A DNA stretch of 27,061 bases from Chara braunii (taxonomy: Eukaryota > Streptophyta > Charophyceae > Charales > Characeae): contig BFEA01000303.1 of NCBI GenBank assembly GCA_003427395.1, forward strand, positions 58,105-85,165. The letters are read 5' to 3'. Made by a program: the position numbers and the translations under genes. The first letter of the stretch is position 1; each line of letters begins with the position of its first letter. Below, one piece after another: positions 17,437 through 25,564 of the stretch. Under the pieces are notes generated by a model, which saw nothing but the letters and a program-made list of their open reading frames with translations, did not search any database and had not been told where the DNA came from.

Positions 17437-17914
17437 AGTCTGAGTGCACCATCCTTCGATCTGAGAGCCTCATAACTTTTTTCTACCCTTCTTCCTCTGA
17501 GTCTAGTCCATTGGTTCTGAGAGGAAGGCGGCAGGCGGGCTTGTAACCCGTAATCCGTGTCAAGGCCTCTGTGGGAGGTTCGCCCCACCGATTGCGGGAG
17601 CTCTGCCGGGGCTCAGGCGGAGTCCTGGAGGTAGGGAACTGAGTGGTAATTCCCTGACCCCTTCTATAAACCCAGTTATAACCCCTACCTGTAAATCTTT
17701 GTATGGTTTGACTGAGTGTATTGTATGGCTCCTGTACTCTGGTTTCGGTTTGACTTTCAGGACATACGTCAGACTAAAGTAAAGGAACGTGTGTGCAACC
17801 TCACTTTTAGCCTTGTTGATTGTCTGAAAGCAGATTGTGAATAAAAGGGGTGCATCTGGGGGAAGGTTGGGAGGAAGTCAGTATTGTGTGCAGTTTGATT
17901 GGGTCGTTAAGGTT

Positions 17915-18859
17915 GGGAGGTCCCCATAAGTTTGGGGAATCCCATCGCTTTGTTTATTTTGGTTTTGCATGGAGCAATTAGGCCGCTCTATAAATTTAGG
18001 TAGCCTGAATGTTCTGGAGGCTGGGAGGTCCCCATAAGTTTGGGGAGACCCGGTGCAGTGAATTGCGTGGTGGGTCAGGACGCTCTATAAGTTTAGGCGA
18101 CCTGACTGCTCGGACGTGTGAGGGTTTGATTGTGGATGATTTTCAGGGACCCAGGGTGCTCTATAAGTTTAGGTACCTTGGGTCGCCTTGTTTACTTGGG
18201 GGGGGGTTCTTTCAGTTTCTTTGATTCTGAACGAGGAGGTATGAACCGCTCTATAAGTTTAGGTGGTTCAACCCTTCTTCTGTTTTGTTCTGAGGGGATA
18301 ATTCTGGCAGGAGGCAGGCCGCTCTATAAGTTTAGGTGGCCTGGCCCGCTGCCTGGCACAGACTGGATCAGAGAGGAACGAACCTGGCAGAGGATCAGAC
18401 CGCTCTATGAGTTTAGGTAGTCTGACCCAATGCCTCGCACATGCAGAAACCCAATGGTTATAGTTTGGCTATACCCTACTACTATGTTATTAAGAACAGG
18501 CGCTAGTCAGACCGCTCTATAAGTTTAGGTAGACTGACTATAGCTTATCATAACTGAAGAGAGTATAAGTAAGAGATATAACTGAAGGTAAGCCTGGGCA
18601 AACTGAGCAGTGTTCTAAGTTGAGCGGCCCAGTCTTATGTCCACTTTGAAGATTAAGTTCAGAGATATATATACAACTTGGCTATTTAAACAGTTCAGGG
18701 CGACTAAAGTGGTCTAGTTCTATGCCCAAAGAAGAAAGAAGTAGTTGTACCCTCTGTTTTGTGTATATTTGGCTAAGTCACATGCGCTCTATAAGTTTAG
18801 GTGATCTGACTTTAGGCCTGGCTAAGTCGGGCGCGCTCTGTAAGTTCAGGTGGCCTGAC
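17915..18859. repeat. Hairpin array, copy 2: eleven ATAAGTTT-loop inverted repeats
   Basis: Positions and stems: 17915-17943 GGGA/TCCC plus CCCC/GGGG; 17978-18008 TTAGGC/GCCTGA; 18027-18050 GGTCCCC/GGGG..ACC; 18074-18106 GTCAGG/CCTGAC; 18148-18184 GACCCAGGGT/ACCTTGGGTC; 18242-18270 TGAACC/GGTTCA; 18315-18343 CAGGCC/GGCCTG; 18395-18425 TCAGAC/GTCTGA; 18504-18540 TAGTCAG/CTGACTA; 18775-18812 AAGTCACAT/ATCTGACTT; 18826-18859 GTCGGGC/GCCTGAC. The apical part is nearly constant, GCTCTATAAGTTTAGGT, with small changes (TATGAG, TGTAAG, ATAAAT). Spacing is about 50-110 bases except one gap. The array stops about 20 bases before the TATA box. Confidence 0.88.
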
Positions 18860-18880
18860 CCATGCCTTATGTAAGTTGGG

Positions 18881-18886
18881 TATAAA
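18881..18886 (+). promoter_or_regulatory. Conserved TATA box, copy 2
   Basis: TATAAA in GTTGGGTATAAAGGGG, aligned with the TATA box of copy 1 and the same short distance after the last hairpin. It is the presumed Pol II start region of an LTR-type promoter. Confidence 0.6.
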
Positions 18887-19129
18887 GGGGGTAACTCACA
18901 AAGAAAGCACGGGCTATTGTTTGCTAAAGACTTGGGGTTGGTGAGAGTACTTACCTTTGTGGTTTGGCCTGCATGTGGCTGAGTGAGGCTACTACTTGGT
19001 ATGGGTTTCAGGTTGATAGGTCGTTGCTTTAGAGGCTCGCCACTTGCTAGAGCGATGGGAGTTAGTTCAATTCCTGCATTTTCTGAGCTGATTTTATTTT
19101 ACTTGGATCAATTCTTGCATTTTCTGAGA

Positions 19130-19725
19130 CCCTTGGTTATACTTGGGCTTGTATAAATTTTGGCAAGCTACTTTCTCTACGGGAAGCGCTGCCGAAATTT
19201 CTACAGGTTCAAGGAGTTAGTCAAACTTTGACTTGTCAAAGTTCAAATTTTTTTTTCTTTGTATCTGACTTAGTAAAAATTTGGAAAGTCTCATTTTCTA
19301 AAGGGAGTGCTGCCCAAATTTTTGCTAATTCAGGGAGTTAGGCAAAATTGGACTTTGAGAAGTAAAGGTTAGTCTCAAGTTCTGAATTTAGCTTTGTGTA
19401 AATTTTGGGAAAACACTTTTCTAGAGAGAGTGCTGCCGAAATTTCTAAAAAACTTAGGAGTTAGTCAGATTCTGTCTGAATTGGACTCGAGTTGTGTTTT
19501 CGAGTTCAAATCTGACTTAGTATAAATATGGAAAGTTTCCCTTTCTAAAGGGAGTGCTGCCCAAATTTCTACTAATTCAGGGAGTTAAACAAAATTTGAC
19601 TTTTCAGAGTTACAGACTATTTATGTTTTTCATAATTGAGCGTATATAAATTCTGAAAAGGCACTTTTCCTACGGGAAGGACTGCCAAAATTTTCTAAGT
19701 TTTAAGGAGATAGATTATATTTTGA
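19130..19725. repeat. Five 123-bp blocks in A-B-A-B-A order, copy 2
   Basis: Block words lie at about 19177 (A), 19301 (B), 19422 (A, CTAGAGAGAGTG), 19545 (B) and 19669 (A, CTACGGGAAGGA). Order and spacing equal those in copy 1. The array therefore predates the separation of the two copies. Confidence 0.85.
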
Positions 19726-19729
19726 CGGG

Positions 19730-19747
19730 TGGCGATTTTGGCAATCC
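19730..19747 (+). other. Possible primer-binding site, copy 2
   Basis: TGGCGATTTTGGCAATCC after TTTGACGGG, aligned with 12857 in copy 1. The first eight bases are the same and the rest differ at several positions. Confidence 0.3.
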
Positions 19748-19760
19748 ACCCTGAATAGGG

Positions 19761-19948
19761 GAGATTCTGCCAAGGTCTACCTTTGCTTTGGGCACTGCTC
19801 AAGGGTAGACTTAGGCTTCGTTAGTTAGGCAGATTTTTGGAGAGGGGAGATNTTTTTGGAGAGGGGAGATTCTGCCAAGGTCTACCTTTGCTTTGGGCAC
19901 TGCTCAAGGGTAGACTTAGGCTTCGTTAGTTAGGCAGATTTTTGGAGT
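19761..19948. repeat. Identical 83-base duplication flanking an N
   Basis: The stretch starting GAGATTCTGCCAAGG at 19761 is repeated without visible change from 19865, 104 bases later. The single undetermined base at 19852 lies between them, next to a doubled TTTTTGGAGAGGGGAGAT. Copy 1 has only one such unit (about 12887). Confidence 0.9.
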
Positions 19949-20078
19949 AGGATTGTGAGTATCCTCCAAGGACTTATAGGTTTAGCTCGGGGATTGGCCT
20001 GGCATGTGTTACAAGTCCTCTTGATCGTTTGATTCGAGTTCAGGACTAGGCCCAGCTTGATCCCTTGAGGATCACCTT

Positions 20079-20097
20079 CTGTTATCACAGATAACAG
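20079..20097. other. Conserved hairpin downstream of the blocks, copy 2
   Basis: CTGTTATC and GATAACAG form a perfect 8-bp stem around ACA. It is the counterpart of 13106-13124. Confidence 0.65.
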
Positions 20098-20589
20098 GTC
20101 GGTTGCCGATTCTCGGTCTACGACTCAATTCCAACTCACTCTCCATACTCAACCTAAAAGGCTTTAGCCCTCGTGACTTTATTGTTTGTTAAGGGTTTCA
20201 CCCGGACTTTTATTGAATGACCATTTAACAAAGGTACTGAGTATTTAATTATGGTTGGTCAGGCCGGAGATTTGGGCTTGCATGGCTAAAGCAAGGGGTA
20301 TGAGCGTCGATAATGGTTGGGGTTGACTCCGTGCAGTGCGTGGACCGTTGTTTGACTTTTTGGTGTGATTGCATGTATGTGTTGTGTTCCAAACTCCGAA
20401 CTTTGTTTTGCCTGCGGCCACCTATATACATATGATTGTGGAGAACCCCACTGAGACCGTGAGAAGTGATCGTCACATACTTATCCCCTTCATATATGCA
20501 TACATGGGTGTACCTGGGATGAATGTTTGCGTGGCCTAAGGGGCCCCGCGCTAAAACCCTACCTAGAGGTTAAGACTGAGAGGCATAGG

Positions 20590-21560
20590 GAAGGCCCTTC
20601 CTTTTCCTTGCTTACTCCTTGGGTTTTTTTCTTAGTCGGACGTTGGTCCTGGGTCGGGATTCAAGGTCCTTGTCCAGGACATCCCTAGCCCTAGACTCTG
20701 CAGGGGGAGAGCTTCCCCTCGCGCAGAGCCTATCTGCACTGCCCGTCGAGACACCCAACCCTGAAGGCGGAAACGTCGCGAGGGCCGAACGGCACGTCCT
20801 TCAGCCGTTCAATATCGTGAGGGATGACCCCTCGTGATATATTCCTTCAGCCATTCAATATGGCGAGGCCGGAGTCACGATTATCACGTGTGACTGACAT
20901 CGTTGGTTGGTATGGGACTGACCTGCAACCGCGCGACTTTATATTAGAGTTTTGCGCGCGACGTTTTCCCGCCCTAGCGTCTAAAAGTTATGGGACCGAA
21001 GGATTTATACTTCTGCACGAGTGCTCAAAGCGGTAATATAGACCGCGGTGGCAACTAAAGGAGAAATGGGGTTACCCAAGTCGTGATTTCGGGGCAGGGA
21101 GGCCTTCGGCCTACTCTTGTTTTTTGGGGATTTTTATGGTTGGACGTTGTAGTCCGTGGCAGCCGTCAAAGTCAACCCCCTTGACTTTCGCCCTGGCCTG
21201 GAGTAGGACTCATTTCCAGGGCCGCGAGAAACGACCACCACCACAGGTATGGACCTGTGTACCACCCGCTCTGCATAAGGTGCAGAAGAGGGTATGTGGT
21301 CTTCAACCGCGCATGGCGGTTGTCCAGCGTCGAGAGATTAATCCTCAAGGCGCGTGTCAGCCGACACTTGTGTGTCGAACGCGACCCTTGAGATTAACGA
21401 GGACCGCATGCGTATGGGTACTACATGGTACGCCATCACTGGGACTGCTTGCGTACGTTTGCACTGCTAGTCGGTATGAGTAGGCCCTGCGTCCGCGCGG
21501 TTTTATACTATGTCTTGCGCGCGACGCCAATCTGATTCCCGCAGTGGAAAATTATGGGAT
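20590..21560. repeat. Diverged tandem duplication of about 520 bp inside copy 2
   Basis: Both halves contain a GGACGTTG word after a T-run (20638 and 21142), a CGCGCGACTTTATA/CGCGCGGTTTTATA word, GCGCGCGACG (20956 and 21519) and AAAATTATGGGA/AAAGTTATGGGA. Copy 1 has one such segment (about 13570-14040). The first half is the more diverged. It also holds GCCGTTCAATATCGTGAGG and CAGCCATTCAATATGGCGAGG, a further small repeat. Confidence 0.7.
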
Positions 21561-21755
21561 GGCTGCTGAAGGGGCTAGGAGCGTTGTCGCGTTGTTTGTA
21601 TTGCGTCGTTTCATGTGTATGTGTGTGTGTTCTTTTTTTTGTGTTCGAAGAGTGGTGTGCGCGTGGTGTGTGGGATGCGTCCTAGTCGACCGACGACGAG
21701 CCGCGCTTGGGACTTCAGCCCCCCAAGATGTCGGTTCGCGTGCGGGTCCGATAGG

Positions 21756-22348
21756 CGTATTACCGTGCGTGCCCCCATGCTACAACGAACGAGAAACACT
21801 CTCGGCTGGTCCACCTCTGCGATTGCAATTGATTAGCTTTCGTATTGTGGACTGGTAGCTTGGCGGGGATACGCCCACCGGAGCGGCCTAAGGAAGCTCC
21901 ATGTATATTTGCGAAGAAGGATTTAAAACCAACCCCTGCGTGACGCGACCGGGAGGGTCCCGCGCTGCCTCGTGCGGTGCCGGACCGATGCGCTCGACAG
22001 CGTAATACCGCGCGTGCCCCCTATGCTACAACGAACGAGAAACGCCCTCGGCTGGTCCACCTCTGCGATTGCAGCTGATCAGCTTTCGTACTGTGGATTG
22101 GTAGCTCGGCGGGGATACGCCCACCGAAGGGGGGTGACAGCTCCTGTAAGGTGGAGGTAAGTCTTGCCTCGCGTAGGCCCTATCTTGTCGTAGGGGCTCG
22201 CGAGAGGTATGGCTGGCGCACTCGGCCGGAGCGGCTTGCGGAAGCTCCATGTATATATCGCGACGAGGATTAAGATCCAACTCTTGCGTGATGCGGCCGG
22301 GAGGGTTCCGCGCTGCCCTTGAGCGGTGACGGACCGATGCGCTCGACA
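21756..22348. repeat. Tandem pair at the right end of the nested element
   Basis: Two units share TACAACGAACGAGAAAC (21780 and 22027), CTCGGCTGGTCCACCTCTGC, GGCGGGGATACGCCCACCG, GCTCCATGTATAT and the ending GGACCGATGCGCTCGACA (about 21962 and 22331). The second unit has about 100 extra bases after GCCCACCGAAGG. The second GCTCGACA is the right terminus of the insertion. Confidence 0.85.
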
Positions 22349-22905
22349 CCGCGCCCTTAAGAAGGCGGTGACATGTGCACTGGTTCTTCACCTACCTAAT
22401 TTTGATCGTCCTTTTGCCCTTACCACCGATGCGTCAGACTTTGTCGTAGGAGCAGTGCTTTCTCAGATTTTCCTCTCCTCTGTTGATTCCTCTCATCCTC
22501 GTATCCCTCGCTTCCCACCCCTTACCCCTACCACTGCTTCCCGCCTGACGCCTACTCGTCCAGCTACTGACGAACCTTCTGTTGACTATTCTCCTACCAT
22601 CGCCGAGGACGGCACTGTCGAGTCTTGCTCTGGTGATTGTCCGATAGCCTTCTACTCCCGTCAGCTCCTGCCTGTCGAGATAAACTACACCGCTGATGAA
22701 CGTGAGGTTCTCACAGTAGTTTATGCCGCTCGGCACTGGCGTCACTACCTGCACGGGGCACCATTCACAGTGCTTACGACTTTTCTTACAAAATCGAAAC
22801 TCACTCCTCGACAGGCTCGTTGGTGGCGCGACCTCTCCGAGTTTAGTTTCACCACTGAGCACATCGAGGGTGAAACTAATCGAGTCACAAATGCCTTATC
22901 CCGAT
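22349..22905 (+). pseudogene. Ty3/Gypsy RNase H domain, decayed
   Basis: RNase H removes the RNA strand during reverse transcription. ALKKAVTCALVLHLPNFDRP and FALTTDASDFVVGAVLSQ (first catalytic Asp) are followed by an unusual spacer of about 45 residues rich in Pro/Thr/Ser. Then come PIAFYSRQLLPVEINYTADE, REVLTVVYAARHWRHYLHG (catalytic Glu) and LTPRQARWWRDLSEF. The usual TDHxxL motif is deleted to TTFLT, losing its Asp, and the final (V/A)ADALSR is TNALSR, with Asp changed to Asn. Two active-site acids are thus gone although the frame is open. The ATG at 22326 belongs to the nested element and is not a start. Confidence 0.88.
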
Positions 22906-23670
22906 GCCCTGACCATGATCAGGAGCAAGTCCAGCTCGCTGCCATCTCGGTCACCACCGTCCACCACTCGGTGATCGTTGAGTTTCGCACTAAGTACCGC
23001 CACTGCCCCGACTATCGCGACATCCATGCGACCCTTCAGAGTGGCAAGACCGTCCGGAACTACTCTCTCGGGGACAACGGTCTTGTGTACTAGCACGGTT
23101 CACAGGGCACCAGAGAGCCCCGTATTTGCGTTCCCTCCACTGGACAGCTACGTGTCCGGGCAGTAGCAGAGTTCCATGACCAGGCAGCCACCGGTCATAT
23201 GGGTTTCCACAAGACGTTGGCTCGTGTGAGCCGCCTGTACGTCTGGCCAAAGTGCAAGGACTTTGTGAAGGACTACGTCGCAGAGTGTCCCACCCGTCAG
23301 GAGGTGAACAGTGCGAACCACTTCCCTTATGGTTTGCTCTAGCCTCTTCCTATCCCTGAGGGTCGTTGGGAGTCCATCTCGATGGTCCTCCGACCCCCCG
23401 CGGTCATGATGCTATCGTGATTGTCGTCGACTGCTTCACGAAGCGTGCACGGTATGTTCCGTTGCACGGTATGTTCCGTTGTCGACCGGTGGGAGGGGTC
23501 TGCCGGCCCTCCGTCCGAGCCCTATGCCTCGCGCCGCGTCTGTCACCTGCGGGAGGGTCAATCGGGGCTCCTGTAACCTGCACAAGCGATGTCAGTCCAC
23601 ATCCACAAAAACGAGGATCATAGCAGACCGAGACGAATGCGCGACAGACTCATGAGACACTGTCTGGAAG
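22906..23670 (+). pseudogene. Ty3/Gypsy integrase, decayed and truncated
   Basis: Integrase inserts the DNA copy into the genome. The HHCC zinc-binding part is visible as VAEFHDQAATGHMGFHKTLA and DYVAECPTRQ, in which the second Cys is Arg. The frame contains TAG at 23091 and at 23340 (where related elements usually have Gln before PLPIPEGRWESIS). The core then appears in another frame: HDAIVIVVDCFTKRARYVPL, with the first catalytic Asp. A 17-bp duplication (23447-23463 and 23464-23480) follows, and the sequence becomes unrecognisable. A last piece, RIIADRDE then WK (about 23613-23660), holds the second catalytic Asp. No third acid, no C-terminal domain and no 3' LTR are seen. Confidence 0.82.
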
Positions 23671-23969
23671 GAATAAATAAAGTGATTACATTCAGTCCAA
23701 GATGATGGGGTGTGTTACACTAGTCCCAGCCTTGGTCGTACATCTCGCTCCTATGTCTGAGAAGTCTGTCTGAGTACCCACGGATCTGGTCAACAGACCT
23801 GCCCTAATCCTCCTCCCGACTAGATGACACCTATACTGTGCCCGCCGATCCCAAGGGACCGTACTGGAACTCTCGGTGTCAGATGTTGCCTCCCTTGCCC
23901 ATCGGGGCCACAACTCGAGGTCTACTGTGACCATACCTCCGCGCTGTCCCCTTGTCCGGGGTGCACCGC
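23671..23969. other. Unassigned region after the Gypsy remnant
   Basis: Two overlapping AATAAA words (about 23673-23681) directly follow the last integrase-like residues and could be a polyadenylation signal or chance. No gene or repeat is recognised before the 33-bp array begins. Confidence 0.35.
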
Positions 23970-24425
23970 TTCGGAAGGCCCAGTTCAGGATGCACCTCTT
24001 TGGAGAGCCTGCTTCGCAAAAGTACCTGTTCAAAAGGCCCGGTTCAAATGTACCTCTTCGGAAGGCCCACTTCACAGAGGTACCTGTTCAAAAGCCTAGT
24101 TCGGAAAATACCTCTTCGAAAAGCGTGCTTCTGAACGTGCCCCTTCGCAGAGTCGTATTCGGAATGTGCCCCCTTCGTAGAGCCTGGTTCGAAATGCCCC
24201 CTTTCGCGGACTCGTATTGGGACGTGTCTCTGTGGAAACGTACTCCTCCAATAAGAGCCTTCTCGGAAAGTGCCCCCTTCGGAATGTGTGTGCCCGGGAT
24301 GTGTCCCTTTGGAAGGCACCTCTTCGGTGAGAGCTTCTTCGGAAAGTGCCCCCCCTTCGGTGAGAGCTTCTTCGGAAAGTGCCCCCCCTTCGGAGCGTGT
24401 CCCTTCGGTAGCCTTCGAAGGCGCC
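23970..24425. repeat. Degenerate minisatellite of about 33 bp
   Basis: About a dozen units of the form TTCGGAAAGTGCCCCCTTCGG plus a GAGAGCC/GAGAGCTTC stretch. The last two (from about 24323 and 24358) are nearly identical. The period is about a multiple of three, so long open frames exist on both strands with an 11-residue rhythm. These are most simply a by-product of the repeat. Confidence 0.75.
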
Positions 24426-24499
24426 TTGTAGAGGGGCACCTATAGTGTCTGTCCGCGTGCTCTTGAGCGTGCCCTGTTGGTGTTCGCCCTTAGTGTCCC

Positions 24500-24810
24500 G
24501 TCTATGCTCACGTTACCCCGGAAAGAGCCCGTCTCGATCTGTGTCCCAACTGCGCCCCCAAAAGCCCGGTCCGCCCGGTATGCCGAATACGCCTCAAAGC
24601 TTTGTTCGGTACGGTGTTCCAACTGCGCCCAAGAGCCCTGTCCGCTCAGTGGTCCGACCTCGCCCAACAGGCCCGTTGCGCTCAATGGTCTGATCACGTC
24701 CAAAGGAGCCCGTCCGGTCGGTGATCCAACCGCGTCCCAAAGGGCCCAATCCGCCTGATGAACTGAACCCCAATCAGAGTCCGTTCAGCCTGCTGATCCG
24801 AAGGCGCGCC
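24500..24810. repeat. Degenerate minisatellite of about 35 bp
   Basis: Repeated phrases of the type GATCCAACCGCGTCCCAAAG + GGCCC + GTCCGCTCGGT recur at about 34-37-base spacing, for example from 24647, 24688, 24722, 24759 and 24794. Units are strongly diverged. It may be related to the 33-bp array upstream. Confidence 0.55.
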
Positions 24811-25039
24811 CAAAGGTGCCGTCTTGCGTGGTGTCCGGGTGCACCGGCCCCCGGCTCTCCAATCCACTGCGAAGTCATCCAGCTCGTTGCCCAGCGCTCC
24901 TCGCTGATCCTACCCGCTGGGCTGGCTCTCCGCTGCTGCGCAGGTGTTCCCCTTTGCTCGTCCTTGCCGGTGCGTGGACCTCACTCGTACATGCAGGCGC
25001 GTGGTGTACCCGTGTGTGGGCTCGCGCAGTAACGCACGA

Positions 25040-25470
25040 CGCTTCCCCATCCGTCCCCGCAAATGCGCGAGAGTGTGCGCAGTAGCGCACGGTGCTCCTT
25101 CGTCTGTCCCACAGGTGCGGGGGTGTTGGCAGTAGTAGGTGGTGCTCCCCCGTCCGATCCCGTAGGTGTGCGGGCGCGCACAGTAACGTGCAACGCTTCC
25201 TCGTCTGTTGCCGCGAATGTGTGAGTATGCGCGCACTAGCGCTTGGTGCTCCCTGGTCCGATCCCACTAGCGCACGTGGGCGCGCGTAGTAGCGCGCAGT
25301 GCTCCTCCCCCGTGTCTGCCCTGCAGTTGCGCGGGCGTGCGGAATAGTGCGCAGTGTGCGCAACTCGATCCTGCAGGTGAGGGGGCGCGCGCTGTAGCGC
25401 ACAGTGCTCTTCCCCCGTGTCTGCCCCGCAGTCACGGGGGTGTCCATAATAATGGGCGGTGCTCGGACGC
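25040..25470. repeat. GC-rich minisatellite of about 52 bp
   Basis: The word GTGCTCC (or close variants) recurs at about 25095, 25141, 25193, 25246, 25299, 25402 and 25457, each followed by CCCGT-CTG-CCC and a GCGCG-rich stretch. The frames through it on both strands are repeat-driven. Confidence 0.7.
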
Positions 25471-25564
25471 GTGCGCACTTCACCGTTTGTGCACCCGTGC
25501 TTGACCGAGCGCGAATGCTTCCGTGCGCTGTTGTGCACGACTACGCCCGCCCGTCCGTGCGCAG

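Larger units (their letters stand above)
17437..21755 (+). repeat. Long non-coding repeat, copy 2 of nested element
   Basis: Same order of landmarks as copy 1 but longer. It carries eleven clear hairpins instead of four, an 83-base duplication around an undetermined base at 19852, and a duplicated segment in its 3' part (about 20590-21020 versus 21110-21560). The two copies end their similarity together at GATAGGCG / GATAGAGGCG. Confidence 0.85.
10970..22348 (+). mobile_element. Nested 11.4-kb non-coding element inserted in Gypsy pol
   Basis: Gypsy coding sequence stops at 10969 just after HEDAFR-type residues and resumes at 22349 with ALKKAVTCALVL, exactly the next piece of pol, so everything between is an insertion. 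It begins TGTCGG and ends CGACA (TG...CA type, near-inverted ends). Inside are two long direct repeats and a 3.1-kb middle without recognised genes. No gag or pol is found inside. The likeliest identity is a non-autonomous LTR retroelement (LARD-like, with very long repeats), or a compound of two related truncated copies. The outer ends of the two repeats do not match each other well, so a simple LTR-internal-LTR structure is not proved. Confidence 0.7.

Noticed and set aside
16998-17546. 182-codon frame in the middle of the nested element as a gene
   Set aside because: No recognisable motif, it crosses into the long repeat, and the other long repeat does not conserve this frame.
20770-20800. 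GGCGGAAACGTC as a second hammerhead core
   Set aside because: The required CTGATGA is absent (only CTGAAGG is present) and no stem II can be drawn.
22326-23093. ATG at 22326 as the start of a standalone RNase H gene
   Set aside because: The first residues come from the end of the nested element. The homologous part starts at 22349 and continues the split Gypsy pol.
23876-24445. 189-codon frame with an 11-residue rhythm resembling a repeat protein
   Set aside because: It coincides with a degenerate 33-bp minisatellite, and frames on the other strand are equally open. No recognised repeat-protein consensus is seen.
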